Shown here: positions 48,224 to 56,270 of the stretch, piece by piece | Numbering within the stretch: position 1 is the first letter of the stretch | Layout of the letters: each line of letters opens with the position of its first letter | Assembly (NCBI RefSeq): GCF_003590775.1 | Contig: NZ_QYUM01000004.1 | Span: forward strand, 806,001-870,000 | Reading direction: 5' to 3' | DNA from: Sphingomonas cavernae | GTDB lineage: Bacteria; Pseudomonadota; Alphaproteobacteria; Sphingomonadales; Sphingomonadaceae | Length of the DNA: 64,000 bases | Position numbers and translations under genes: made by a program | Notes under the pieces: generated by a model | Databases searched by the model: none | What the model saw: the letters and a program-made list of their open reading frames with translations, nothing else | Told to the model about the DNA's origin: nothing

Positions 48224-48763
48224 TCAGGCCTGAAACAGATACTGCGCCGCAAAACTCGTGAAAGTCAGCACCAGCCCGACAAGGAACGTCTTGTAGGCCA
48301 GCCCCAGAAATCGGTATTTCTTGCGCTGGAGCACCTGCCCGTTCTGATAGACGTCGCGCAGCATCGCGCGGTACAGCGTTTCCTCGTCGCGCAGCGCCTC
48401 GATCACGCCATCGGCGAACTCCTGCTCGGACATCTGCGTGAAGGTGCCGAAGAACAGCATATTGGGGTTGCCGCCGGGCGACGGCTTCGTCTTGGGCAAC
48501 ACCGCGAAGACCGCGAGCATCGCGGAAACGAAGGAGAAAAAGGCGAGCACCACCAGCGGCGCCGAAACGTCTCCGCCGCGCGCCTGTCCGATCGAGATGG
48601 TGAAGACGACGAAGGTCGCGCCCATCAGGATACTCGCCTTCTGGTCGGCCATCTGGCTGAGCTGGACGTTGATCTGCTGCACGGTACGGACCAGATGCAC
48701 CGCATTGGGCGGAAATTTCTGCCCCGGCGCCGCGGCGGGCTTGCTGGCTGGTTCGTCCCCCAT
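48224..48763 (-). CDS. PycTM/DUF5706-like membrane protein (Pycsar effector family), orphan
   Basis: A 179-residue membrane protein with hydrophobic helices at about 44-60, 68-89 and 155-177 and a soluble helical part between. The N-terminal QQINVQLSQMADQKASILMG stretch is characteristic of the DUF5706/PycTM domain, named from effectors of the Pycsar antiphage system that respond to cyclic pyrimidine nucleotides. No PycC-type uridylate/cytidylate cyclase is nearby, so a defence role is not supported here. It is divergent from the acyl carrier protein gene of the sphingolipid locus. The start at 48763 is the best N-terminus but has no clear ribosome site. Function unknown. Confidence 0.7.
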   Translation of the reverse strand: MGDEPASKPAAAPGQKFPPNAVHLVRTVQQINVQLSQMADQKASILMGATFVVFTISIGQARGGDVSAPLVVLAFFSFVSAMLAVFAVLPKTKPSPGGNPNMLFFGTFTQMSEQEFADGVIEALRDEETLYRAMLRDVYQNGQVLQRKKYRFLGLAYKTFLVGLVLTFTSFAAQYLFQA

Positions 48764-48867
48764 GGCGCGATCATGACACGCCCCCCTGCCCTCGACAAGC
48801 AACGCGAACGCCGCTTTTGTGCCGCAATCGCTTGGCAATGCAGCACACACAGGATTAAGGACCGCGC

Positions 48868-49110
48868 ATGACCGACAGACAGCAGATTTTCGAAACCGTC
48901 TCGGCGCAGATCGAGCCCTTCAACAAAAAGGGTGTCGCGCTTAGCGAAACCACCACCTTTGCGGGCGATCTCGAATGGGACAGCCTGACCGTGATGGACT
49001 TCGTCGCCGCGATCGAGGACGAGTTCGACATCATCATCACGATGAACATGCAGGCCGAGATCGAAACCGTCGGCCAGCTCGTCGACGCGGTCGGCAAGCT
49101 CAGAGGTTAA
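48868..49110 (+). CDS. Acyl carrier protein dedicated to serine palmitoyltransferase
   Basis: An 80-residue acyl carrier protein; the phosphopantetheine attachment site is S39 in WDSLTVMDF. In Caulobacter and other sphingolipid producers an ACP gene lies directly before spt and presents the acyl chain to that enzyme. AAGGA precedes the ATG. A palindromic repeat fills the 106-bp gap before spt. It differs from a housekeeping AcpP in its sequence after the DSL motif (DEFDIIITMNMQAE). Confidence 0.88.
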   Translation: MTDRQQIFETVSAQIEPFNKKGVALSETTTFAGDLEWDSLTVMDFVAAIEDEFDIIITMNMQAEIETVGQLVDAVGKLRG

Positions 49111-49120
49111 GTTTTAATTG

Positions 49121-49206
49121 TCATTCCCGCGAAAGCGGGAATCCATGAACTCAGTTTCATCCGGACGAGGCGGTGTTCGTGGATCCCCGCCTCCGCGGGG
49201 ATGACA
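49121..49206. repeat. TCATTCCCGC-type inverted pair in the acp-spt gap
   Basis: TTCCCGCGAAAGCGGGAA near 49124-49141 and ATCCCCGCCTCCGCGGGGAT near 49183-49202 face each other. It sits just before the spt ribosome site. Confidence 0.85.
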
Positions 49207-49216
49207 GGGACAAAAA

Positions 49217-50419
49217 ATGACCGACCTCTTCTCCAAGTTCGATCCGCTGATCCAGCAGCGCGAGGCGTTGCTCGCGACGGGCGTGAAGGATCCCTTCAGC
49301 CTCGTCATGGAGGCTGTGAAGTCCCCCACCGTCGCGGTCTGCAACGGCAAGGAGACGATCCTGCTCGGTACCTACAACTATATGGGGATGACCTTCGATC
49401 CCGACGTGATCGAAGCGGGCAAGAACGCGCTCGACACATTCGGCGCGGGCACCACGGGCAGCCGCGTCCTCAATGGCACCTATCAGGGCCACAAGGAGTG
49501 CGAGGAGGCGCTGAAGGAATTCTACGCCATGGATCATGCCATGGTGTTCTCGACGGGCTATCAGGCCAATCTTGGCATCATATCGACGATCGCGGGCAAG
49601 GGCGACTATGTCATCCTCGATATCGACAGCCACGCCTCGATCTATGACGGCTGCAAGATGGGCGACGCCGAGATCGTCGCCTTCCGCCACAACGACATCG
49701 AGGCGCTCGAAAAGCGGCTGAAACGCCTGCCCGCAGAGGCTGGCAAGCTCGTCGTGCTCGAGGGCGTCTATTCGATGCTCGGCGACATCGCGCCGCTCAG
49801 GGAAATGATCCGCGTGTCGAAAGAGGCGGGCGCGATGGTGCTTGTCGACGAGGCGCATTCAATGGGCTTCATCGGCCCCAATGGCCGCGGTGTGGCGGAA
49901 GATCAGGGCGTTCTGGAGGACGTCGATTTCGTCATCGGCACCTTTTCCAAGAGCGTCGGCACCGTCGGCGGCTTCTGCGTCTCCAACCATCCCAAGTTCG
50001 AGATCCTGCGCCTCGTCTGCCGCCCCTATGTTTTCACCGCCTCGCTCCCGCCGAGCGTGGTCGCGACCGCCGCGACTTCGATCCGCAAGCTGATGCACGG
50101 CTCCAACAAGCGCGCGCATCTCTGGGAAAATTCGAAGCGCCTGCACAAGGGCCTCAAGGAACTGGGCTTCCAGCTCGGCACCGACGAGCCCCAATCGGCG
50201 ATCATCGCGGTGATCATGCCCGATCTCGAGCGCGGCGCGGCGATGTGGGAAGCGCTGCTGGCCGAGGGCCTCTACGTCAATCTCGCCCGGCCGCCCGCGA
50301 CCCCCGCCAACATGACGCTGCTGCGCTGTTCGCTGTGCGCCGAGCACTCCGCGGAGCAGGTCGAGCAGATTCTCGGCATGTTCGCGGCAGCAGGCCGTAA
50401 CGTCGGCGTGATAAGCTAG
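49217..50419 (+). CDS. spt: Serine palmitoyltransferase
   Basis: Spt condenses L-serine with a long-chain acyl thioester to give 3-ketodihydrosphingosine, the first step of sphingolipid synthesis. The 400-residue protein is an alpha-oxoamine synthase with TYNYMGM, GTTGSRVLNGTYQGH, DEAHSMGFIG and the PLP-binding K245 in GTFSKSVGTVGG. Length is close to that of the soluble enzyme of Sphingomonas paucimobilis (420). KBL and ALAS belong to the same family, but the dedicated ACP upstream and ceramide genes nearby favour Spt. AGGGAC precedes the ATG. It is the key marker that this is a sphingolipid-making organism. Confidence 0.95.
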   Translation: MTDLFSKFDPLIQQREALLATGVKDPFSLVMEAVKSPTVAVCNGKETILLGTYNYMGMTFDPDVIEAGKNALDTFGAGTTGSRVLNGTYQGHKECEEALKEFYAMDHAMVFSTGYQANLGIISTIAGKGDYVILDIDSHASIYDGCKMGDAEIVAFRHNDIEALEKRLKRLPAEAGKLVVLEGVYSMLGDIAPLREMIRVSKEAGAMVLVDEAHSMGFIGPNGRGVAEDQGVLEDVDFVIGTFSKSVGTVGGFCVSNHPKFEILRLVCRPYVFTASLPPSVVATAATSIRKLMHGSNKRAHLWENSKRLHKGLKELGFQLGTDEPQSAIIAVIMPDLERGAAMWEALLAEGLYVNLARPPATPANMTLLRCSLCAEHSAEQVEQILGMFAAAGRNVGVIS

Positions 50420-50467
50420 GCATCGTCTTGCTTTCCTTGGCCGCAGCGATTTGTTAATCCTTTGAGC

Positions 50468-52486
50468 ATGGCGGTCGAGGAAACCGACTTCGGGGGCGAA
50501 GAAAGCGCACAACCGGGCTGGCAACGCTGGCTTGGCTGGATTGGCGCGGGGATCGTCGTTTCGATCCTGATCGCGCTGATCGCGATGCTGGCGCTGTCGT
50601 CGCGACAGCGCGACACCGCGCTCATATGGCAACAGCGCAGCTTCGAGGTGATGATCGCGGTACGCGCGATCGAGGGTCAGATGGCGCAGTCCGAAGCCAC
50701 GCTCGGCCGCGCGGTGATCGCCTCTGACAAGGATGTCGCGCGCCAGTTCTACGATAACTGGCGGCGCACCGGCAGCATGATCACGCGGCTCCAGCGGATC
50801 ACACGCACCAATCCGCAACAGGCCGCGCTTTTGCGCGATCTTCAGGCGCTCTACCGGACACGCAGCGAGGAACTCGAGGAAGCCGCGCTCCGGCTCAATT
50901 ATGACCAGAAACAGAATGCGCTTTCGGTCTATTTCAACGCGGGCAAGTCCGAAACGCCCGACCGGATCAGGGCGATCTTTCGTGAGATTGTCGCCAATGA
51001 GCAGACGCTGCTCGCCGCCCGCACGGGCGAGGCGAAGGGCTTCATGGCGCAGTCCAACAAGCTCGCCGCGACATTGTCGGTTCTCGGCCTGCTGCTCGTC
51101 GTCGGCGCGATCGGCCTCGGCTGGACGGCGGTGGATGCGATCACCCAGCGCCGCCGCGCACGCCGGACCGCAGACATCGAGACGCTCCGCGCCGAAATGC
51201 TCGAAGGCGCGGTCGCCGAGCGCACCACCGAACTGCGTCTCGCCAACCAGCGGCTGCTTGCCGAGGCAAGCGAGCGCGCTCATGCCGAGGCGCAGTTGCG
51301 CCAGATCCAGAAGATGGAGGCGGTTGGCCAGTTGACCGGCGGCATCGCGCACGATTTCAACAATATGCTCGCGGTCGTCGTTGGCGGCCTCGAACTCGCC
51401 AAGCGCAAGCTGCACGATCATGCGGCCGATGCCGAGCGCCATCTCGACAATGCGATGGAAGGCGCCAATCGCGCCGCCGCGCTCACGCGCCGCCTGCTCG
51501 CCTTTGCACGTGCCGAACCGCTGCTGCCCCAGGCGGTCAATCCCGATACGCTGGTGCGCGGCATGAACGACCTGATGGACCGCACGCTGGGCGAGCGTAT
51601 CCGGCTCGAGGTCGAAAGCGTCGCGCACCCTTGGAGCATCTGGGTCGACCGTCACCAGCTCGAAAACGCGATCCTCAACCTCGCGGTCAATGCGCGCGAC
51701 GCGATGGAGGGCGAAGGCAAGCTCATCATCCGCACCTCCAACGTTGCGCTTGCGGCTGACGAGGTCGGGGAATCACTGCCCGGCGACTATGTGCGGGTCG
51801 ACGTGACCGACACGGGCTGCGGCATGTCGCGCGAGGTGCTCGATCGCGTGTTCGAACCCTTTTTCACCACCAAGCCTGTGGGCAAGGGCACGGGTCTCGG
51901 GCTCAGCCAGATCTTCGGGTTCGTCCGGCAGTCGGGCGGAGAAATCAGCATCGCCTCGGCCGAAGGGCTTGGCACGACGGTCTCGCTCTATCTGCCGCGC
52001 CACCATTCGGGCGAGGATGCCGATCAGGACTCCGCCGCCCCCCGGCCCGAGGTCGTCGAAGAGGCACTGCCCCAGCCCTCGCTTGCCAGTCGCATAGCGC
52101 TGGTCGTCGAGGACGATGCGCGCGTGCTCGCCGCCACGTCAGGCGCGCTCGAGGAACTGGGCGTCACAACGATCTGCGCGGCTTCGGCCGAAGAAGCGAT
52201 CGCGATCCTCGAACGCGACAGCGCGATCGACATCATTGTCAGCGACGTCATCATGCCAGGGATGACTGGCCCCGAATTCGTCGCCAGGGTCGCGCCGCTC
52301 TATCCCGACGTCGCGATCCTCTTCGTCACCGGCTATGCCGATGTCGACGACGCGGGCGCCTTTGGCGGGCATTCGGTGCTCAGGAAGCCCTTCACGATCA
52401 GCACGCTCGAAAACGCGATCGAGGCGGCGCTCGCTGCGGCGCCTAACGCACGGCGCCGCGCGACAACAGTCGCGGCAGCAGAATAA
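50468..52486 (+). CDS. Hybrid sensor histidine kinase with CHASE3-like sensor region
   Basis: A 672-residue hybrid kinase. Helices at about 21-45 and 196-220 bracket a periplasmic helical region of some 150 residues that resembles a CHASE3 sensor. A coiled coil leads to the histidine-kinase core with H295 in GGIAHDFNN, the ATP-binding N-box [10 protein letters not shown] and GTGLGLS. A C-terminal receiver domain has D593 in VSDVIMPGM and the Lys in LRKPF. It should autophosphorylate and pass phosphate internally, then perhaps to an Hpt protein. It follows spt by 48 bp. Its 3' end overlaps the convergent nucleotidyltransferase gene by 44 bp. Confidence 0.9.
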   Translation: MAVEETDFGGEESAQPGWQRWLGWIGAGIVVSILIALIAMLALSSRQRDTALIWQQRSFEVMIAVRAIEGQMAQSEATLGRAVIASDKDVARQFYDNWRRTGSMITRLQRITRTNPQQAALLRDLQALYRTRSEELEEAALRLNYDQKQNALSVYFNAGKSETPDRIRAIFREIVANEQTLLAARTGEAKGFMAQSNKLAATLSVLGLLLVVGAIGLGWTAVDAITQRRRARRTADIETLRAEMLEGAVAERTTELRLANQRLLAEASERAHAEAQLRQIQKMEAVGQLTGGIAHDFNNMLAVVVGGLELAKRKLHDHAADAERHLDNAMEGANRAAALTRRLLAFARAEPLLPQAVNPDTLVRGMNDLMDRTLGERIRLEVESVAHPWSIWVDRHQLENAILNLAVNARDAMEGEGKLIIRTSNVALAADEVGESLPGDYVRVDVTDTGCGMSREVLDRVFEPFFTTKPVGKGTGLGLSQIFGFVRQSGGEISIASAEGLGTTVSLYLPRHHSGEDADQDSAAPRPEVVEEALPQPSLASRIALVVEDDARVLAATSGALEELGVTTICAASAEEAIAILERDSAIDIIVSDVIMPGMTGPEFVARVAPLYPDVAILFVTGYADVDDAGAFGGHSVLRKPFTISTLENAIEAALAAAPNARRRATTVAAAE

Positions 52487-53336
52487 GCGCCCCCAATATC
52501 GGGAAACGGCGCTGCCAGGGGCGGACTTCTATTGCCGTTCCGGCGTGGCGATTGATCTTCCATGCTAGATAGTCGATGCCGCCCGCAAAGGTCAGGCTGG
52601 CCTTGGCGAGGCGGATCAGCGTCAGCGCTTTGCCATTGCGCCGCAGCCGCCGCCAGCGTGCGTCGAGATCGGCCAATTTAGCCGGAGGCGCGCTGGAAAG
52701 TGCCGCCGACAGCCGCCGATAGTGGTCCGGATCGAAATCGACGATCGACCCCGAACGGTCGCTGCGCTCGGCGCGGAGTTCTGCGCCATAGGTGAGCGCG
52801 AAGCCGCGCCGCCACAGATCGAGCGGATCGTTCGAGGTAGCTTGCGGCGTCAGCGCCGCCATGGTCGCAGGGGCCTCGGCGATCGCCGCGATCGCAGCCT
52901 TGCGCGCCGTATCGTCCGCCGCCCAGACCAGCCGCGCGGGCTGCGCGAAGCGCGCCCAGACCGAAACGTTGCTCGCCTCGGGCCGGCACAGGCGCGAGAA
53001 GTCGCTTTCGCTCAGCACCGCATATTTGGCGGCAAGGCCGTCATAGCCGAAAGGAAAGACGTTAGGCGGAATCATTCGGTTTGCGCTGGCCAGCCAGCTC
53101 TTGCCATAGGCCGCGCGATAGTCGGAGACGATCAGGTAGAAATCGAGCATCTGTCCTTCGAGCTCGGCGGTGCGCAGGCATGAGCCATAGAACAGTACGG
53201 CGCGCGCGGCGGCACCATATTGCGCGGCGATCGCCCCGGCCATCCTGACGACGCGCGGATCGGACGGCTCGGCCAGTTCGGCTGCGATCAGGATTTCAAG
53301 GGTCGATGATGTTTGGGCCAAATTCACTTCCGTCAT
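52443..53336 (-). CDS. Nucleotidyltransferase-like protein, candidate phosphoglycerate cytidylyltransferase (CpgD-like)
   Basis: A 297-residue protein with a nucleotidyltransferase signature: FYGS (49-52) followed by D65 in MLDFYLIV. The later PPNVFPFGYDG...AKYAVLS stretch recalls Tam41-type phosphatidate cytidylyltransferases. In Caulobacter a nucleotidyltransferase (CpgD) is required to charge phosphoglycerate for ceramide diphosphoglycerate. Here the gene is next to a lipid kinase and near spt, so a related head-group role is inferred. The ATG at 53336 lies inside a repeat arm, so the true start may differ. The stop region overlaps the sensor kinase end on the other strand. Confidence 0.65.
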   Translation of the reverse strand: MTEVNLAQTSSTLEILIAAELAEPSDPRVVRMAGAIAAQYGAAARAVLFYGSCLRTAELEGQMLDFYLIVSDYRAAYGKSWLASANRMIPPNVFPFGYDGLAAKYAVLSESDFSRLCRPEASNVSVWARFAQPARLVWAADDTARKAAIAAIAEAPATMAALTPQATSNDPLDLWRRGFALTYGAELRAERSDRSGSIVDFDPDHYRRLSAALSSAPPAKLADLDARWRRLRRNGKALTLIRLAKASLTFAGGIDYLAWKINRHAGTAIEVRPWQRRFPILGALILLPRLLSRGAVR

Positions 53337-53415
53337 TCCAGCGTAAGCTGGAAGCTCTTTACCCGTACGCCAGCATCTAAAGAAAAGGGAGATTCCAGCT
53401 TACGCTGGAATGACG
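53331..53415. repeat. CGTCATTCCAGC inverted pair upstream of the nucleotidyltransferase
   Basis: CGTCATTCCAGCGTAAGCTGG faces CCAGCTTACGCTGGAATGACG, a 20-bp near-perfect inverted pair about 35 bp apart. The left arm contains the presumed start codon of the nucleotidyltransferase gene. Confidence 0.9.
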
Positions 53416-53431
53416 GCCAAGGTGGTCATGT

Positions 53432-54406
53432 TCACGCCGCCAGGCGCAGGAATGGCACGGGCGCGGTCGAGGTCAGTACGATCGGATGATCCCGGTCGGC
53501 CCGGAAGGTTTCGCCGTCGAGGATAACGCTCGAGCCATCGCTCTCGATGCGGACGATGTCGCCGCGCTCGAAATGGACGCCGCTCAGCTTTTCGCGTCCC
53601 AGCCGTCCGAAGATCGCGCCATAGAGCGCGCGCACCATCGCCGGGAAGGTCAGCTCGACCGCCATGAACTTCATGCGGCCGGGGACGTGCGCGCCATTGT
53701 CGGCGCGCGCGGCCAGCAGCATCTTTTCCAGCGTGGTGACGATGAACACCGAGAAATAGCCGAGCGGCTGCCCTTCGCGGACGAGCGAGATGCGAACCGG
53801 ATTGGGCTTGGGCGGCAGGAAGCTGGTGCGGATGCCGAACAGCGCGGACACCAGAACTGCCAGCGCGGTCAGCATATGACTGATCCCGTTGGGCAGCCCA
53901 AGCGGATAGATCTTGGTGCGGCAATAGAGGATGCTGTCAGCCAGCCCCGCGCCACCGAGGAACATCCCCAGCGTCGGCCGCGAGCCCGCGACGCCGTCGC
54001 TGAGCGCGATCAGCTCGCGCGCGACGATATGGTCCGAAAGGTCCGCCTTGCTCAGCTCGATCACGCGTTCGAGCGCCGCAAGCGCATCGCCCGCCGCCCC
54101 GAGGTCGAGCGCGATCAGGTTGGTCTTGCCGTTGGGCAACACCGCAACCGGGGGCGGTGCATCACCGAAATGGCCGACATGATAGAGCTCGGTCAAGGCC
54201 GCCTGCACCGTTCCGTCACCGCCGTTGATGACGAGGATCTTGGGCTTCACGCGCGCGATGGTGCGCAACGCCTCGCCGATCTGGCCGACATGCTCCACCT
54301 CATAGTGGAAGATGTCCGGCCTGCCCGCGCAGAAGCTCCGCACGCGCGGCAAGAGCGAGCGATTGCCCGTCGAGCGCGGATTGGAGAGGAGCGCGACGCA
54401 AGCCAT
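53432..54406 (-). CDS. Diacylglycerol kinase family lipid kinase, candidate ceramide kinase (CpgB-like)
   Basis: A 324-residue DAGK catalytic family protein with the ATP-binding motif NGGDGTVQAAL (GGDGT at 62-66) and LPNGKTNLIALDLG. The C-terminal sandwich domain ends with LDGETFRAD. Members phosphorylate diacylglycerol, sphingosine or ceramide. In Caulobacter the homologue in the ceramide cluster (CpgB) acts as a ceramide kinase for anionic sphingolipids. Here it is 7 bp downstream of the DUF2141 gene in the same operon and next to the nucleotidyltransferase. Ceramide as substrate is inferred from this context. Confidence 0.78.
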   Translation of the reverse strand: MACVALLSNPRSTGNRSLLPRVRSFCAGRPDIFHYEVEHVGQIGEALRTIARVKPKILVINGGDGTVQAALTELYHVGHFGDAPPPVAVLPNGKTNLIALDLGAAGDALAALERVIELSKADLSDHIVARELIALSDGVAGSRPTLGMFLGGAGLADSILYCRTKIYPLGLPNGISHMLTALAVLVSALFGIRTSFLPPKPNPVRISLVREGQPLGYFSVFIVTTLEKMLLAARADNGAHVPGRMKFMAVELTFPAMVRALYGAIFGRLGREKLSGVHFERGDIVRIESDGSSVILDGETFRADRDHPIVLTSTAPVPFLRLAA

Positions 54407-54413
54407 GGTTCCG

Positions 54414-54941
54414 CTATGCTCCCACCGGCTTGAAGGAGAGGCCCTGAATATAGTTCAGCGTAACCGGGACGACCCGCGCGCCATTGCCCACCGAAAACGC
54501 CACCCGGTTGATGTCGGGCTTGCGCTTCAGCGCCAGGTCGCTGATCGAAACGCTCGGATTGCCCGAAAAGCCGCCGCCATCGGCGCGGCTCGTCTTCCCG
54601 TTTCCGTCGACATCGTGACGCACCGAGATCGCGTAGCGGCCCGCCTTGGGCACGGGCACGCAGATGTCCATCGCGCCGCTGCGCGTGGCCGCCACGTCGA
54701 CGCGTTCGACATACTGCTTCTTCTCGAGGAAGGTCGCCTTGTTGTCGGTATAGAGCTGGACGCGGACCACGCCGGTGCGGGCCTTCAGGCCGTTCACGCG
54801 CGCGATCACCGCGGGTCCGCCATTCTGGCAAGACGCCGCATGCGGCCCAAGCGTCGTCGCCCCGGCTGCTGCAAGAGGGATTGCAAATGGCATCGCGGCC
54901 GCCACAAGGCCGGTGAACGCGACACCCGAAAGTTTCAACAT
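54414..54941 (-). CDS. DUF2141 periplasmic protein
   Basis: A 175-residue exported protein. The signal peptide (MLKLSGVAFTGLVAAAMP...) is followed by a DUF2141-type beta-sandwich: RVQLYTDNKATFLEKK, YAISVRHDVDGNGK and GGGFSGNPSVS. The function of the family is unknown. GAAGAGG lies just before the ATG at 54941. It is the first gene of the leftward unit with the lipid kinase (7 bp spacing), suggesting a periplasmic role connected with the modified lipid. It is divergent from lptF. Confidence 0.82.
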   Translation of the reverse strand: MLKLSGVAFTGLVAAAMPFAIPLAAAGATTLGPHAASCQNGGPAVIARVNGLKARTGVVRVQLYTDNKATFLEKKQYVERVDVAATRSGAMDICVPVPKAGRYAISVRHDVDGNGKTSRADGGGFSGNPSVSISDLALKRKPDINRVAFSVGNGARVVPVTLNYIQGLSFKPVGA

Positions 54942-55064
54942 GACCTCTTCACTCCTGGACGCTATATCCAAGCCCGTTGCCGGACATGGTTTGCCCCCGT
55001 GTCTTCCTGAAGATCGGCTGCGTTTGCGGCCAAATCATGGTCATGGGACGACTGAATTCTGAAA

Positions 55065-56270
55065 ATGCTCACGTCCACCGACCGTTATCTCGCCAGGTTG
55101 ATCGCCTTGCCCCTCTTCGGGACGCTCGTGATCGCCGCGATGCTGCTGGTACTCGACAAGATGCTCCGGCTGTTCGACTTCGTCGCGTCGGAGGGCGGAC
55201 CGGTCAGCGTCGTGTGGCGGATGCTCGCCAACCTCATCCCCGAATATCTCTCGCTCGGCATCCCGATCGGACTGATGCTCGGGATTCTGCTCGCCTTCCG
55301 CAAGCTCGCCACCTCGTCCGAGCTCGACGTGTTCCGCGCGGTGGGGATGAGCTACGGTAGGCTGCTGCGCGTGCCCTATATGTTCGCGATCGCGCTCGCG
55401 CTGGTGAACCTCGCCATCGTCGGCTTCGTCCAGCCCTATGCGCGCTATGCCTATGAGGGGCTGCGCTTCGAGCTGCGGTCGGGCGCGCTCGGCGCATCGA
55501 TCAAGGTCGGCGAATTCACCCGGCTGGGCAGCCGCATCACGCTGAGAATCGAACAGAGCCGCAACCAGGGGCGCGAGCTTTCGGGCATCTTCGTGCGCGC
55601 CGAAAGCCGCAACCAGCAGTCGGTTTCGGCCACCGCCAAATCGGGTCAGTTCCTCGCTACCGACGATCCCGACACGATCATATTGCGGCTTACAAACGGC
55701 GTGCTGATTCACGACGCGCCCAATTTCAAGACGCCGCGCGTGCTCAGCTTTTCGAGCCACGACCTGCCGATCGACCTCCCCAAGATCGAGGCGTTCCGCG
55801 GCCGCGGCGGCGCCGATCGCGAACTGACCATCCCCGAGCTCGTGCGCGTCAACCGCGACGCCCGGACGCCCGACACGCTGCGCAACGAAACGCGCGCCAA
55901 TTTCCATTTCCGCATGGTCGAGGTCGCGATGATGCTGTTGCTGCCGCTGCTCGCGGTCGCGCTCGCCGTCCCCCCAAAGCGATCATCTTCGGCGCTGGGC
56001 GTGTTCCTGTCGATCGTGATGGTCGTGACCTATCACAAGATCAATGAATATGGCGAAGGGCTGGGCGCGCTCGGCCGGGTCGATCCGATCATCGCGCTAT
56101 GGGGGCCATTTCTGCTCTTCGCCGCACTGATCATGTGGATGTACCACACCCTCGCCACCGTGCCCGGCGGCCAGCCCATCGGCGCGCTGGAACGCGCCTT
56201 TTCGGGCCTCGGCAAGATCGTCAAGAAATGGTTCCGCTTCGGGCGGCGCAAGCTGGAGGCAAGCGCCTAA
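55065..56270 (+). CDS. lptF: LptF-type permease of the lipid/LPS exporter
   Basis: A 401-residue YjgP/YjgQ family inner-membrane protein. Helices near the N-terminus (LARLIALPLFGTLVIAAMLLV) and three near the C-terminus flank a large periplasmic beta-jellyroll domain (about residues 140-265). LptF pairs with LptG and the ATPase LptB to push lipid into the Lpt bridge. lptG begins directly at the next base. Its place inside a sphingolipid locus raises the idea that sphingolipids are also cargo; most sphingomonads have glycosphingolipid in place of LPS. Confidence 0.9.
   Translation: MLTSTDRYLARLIALPLFGTLVIAAMLLVLDKMLRLFDFVASEGGPVSVVWRMLANLIPEYLSLGIPIGLMLGILLAFRKLATSSELDVFRAVGMSYGRLLRVPYMFAIALALVNLAIVGFVQPYARYAYEGLRFELRSGALGASIKVGEFTRLGSRITLRIEQSRNQGRELSGIFVRAESRNQQSVSATAKSGQFLATDDPDTIILRLTNGVLIHDAPNFKTPRVLSFSSHDLPIDLPKIEAFRGRGGADRELTIPELVRVNRDARTPDTLRNETRANFHFRMVEVAMMLLLPLLAVALAVPPKRSSSALGVFLSIVMVVTYHKINEYGEGLGALGRVDPIIALWGPFLLFAALIMWMYHTLATVPGGQPIGALERAFSGLGKIVKKWFRFGRRKLEASA

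Noticed and set aside
48224-49110. A complete Pycsar antiphage system
   Set aside because: Only the PycTM-like membrane protein is present. The neighbouring genes are an acyl carrier protein, a DMT transporter and spt; no cyclase was seen.
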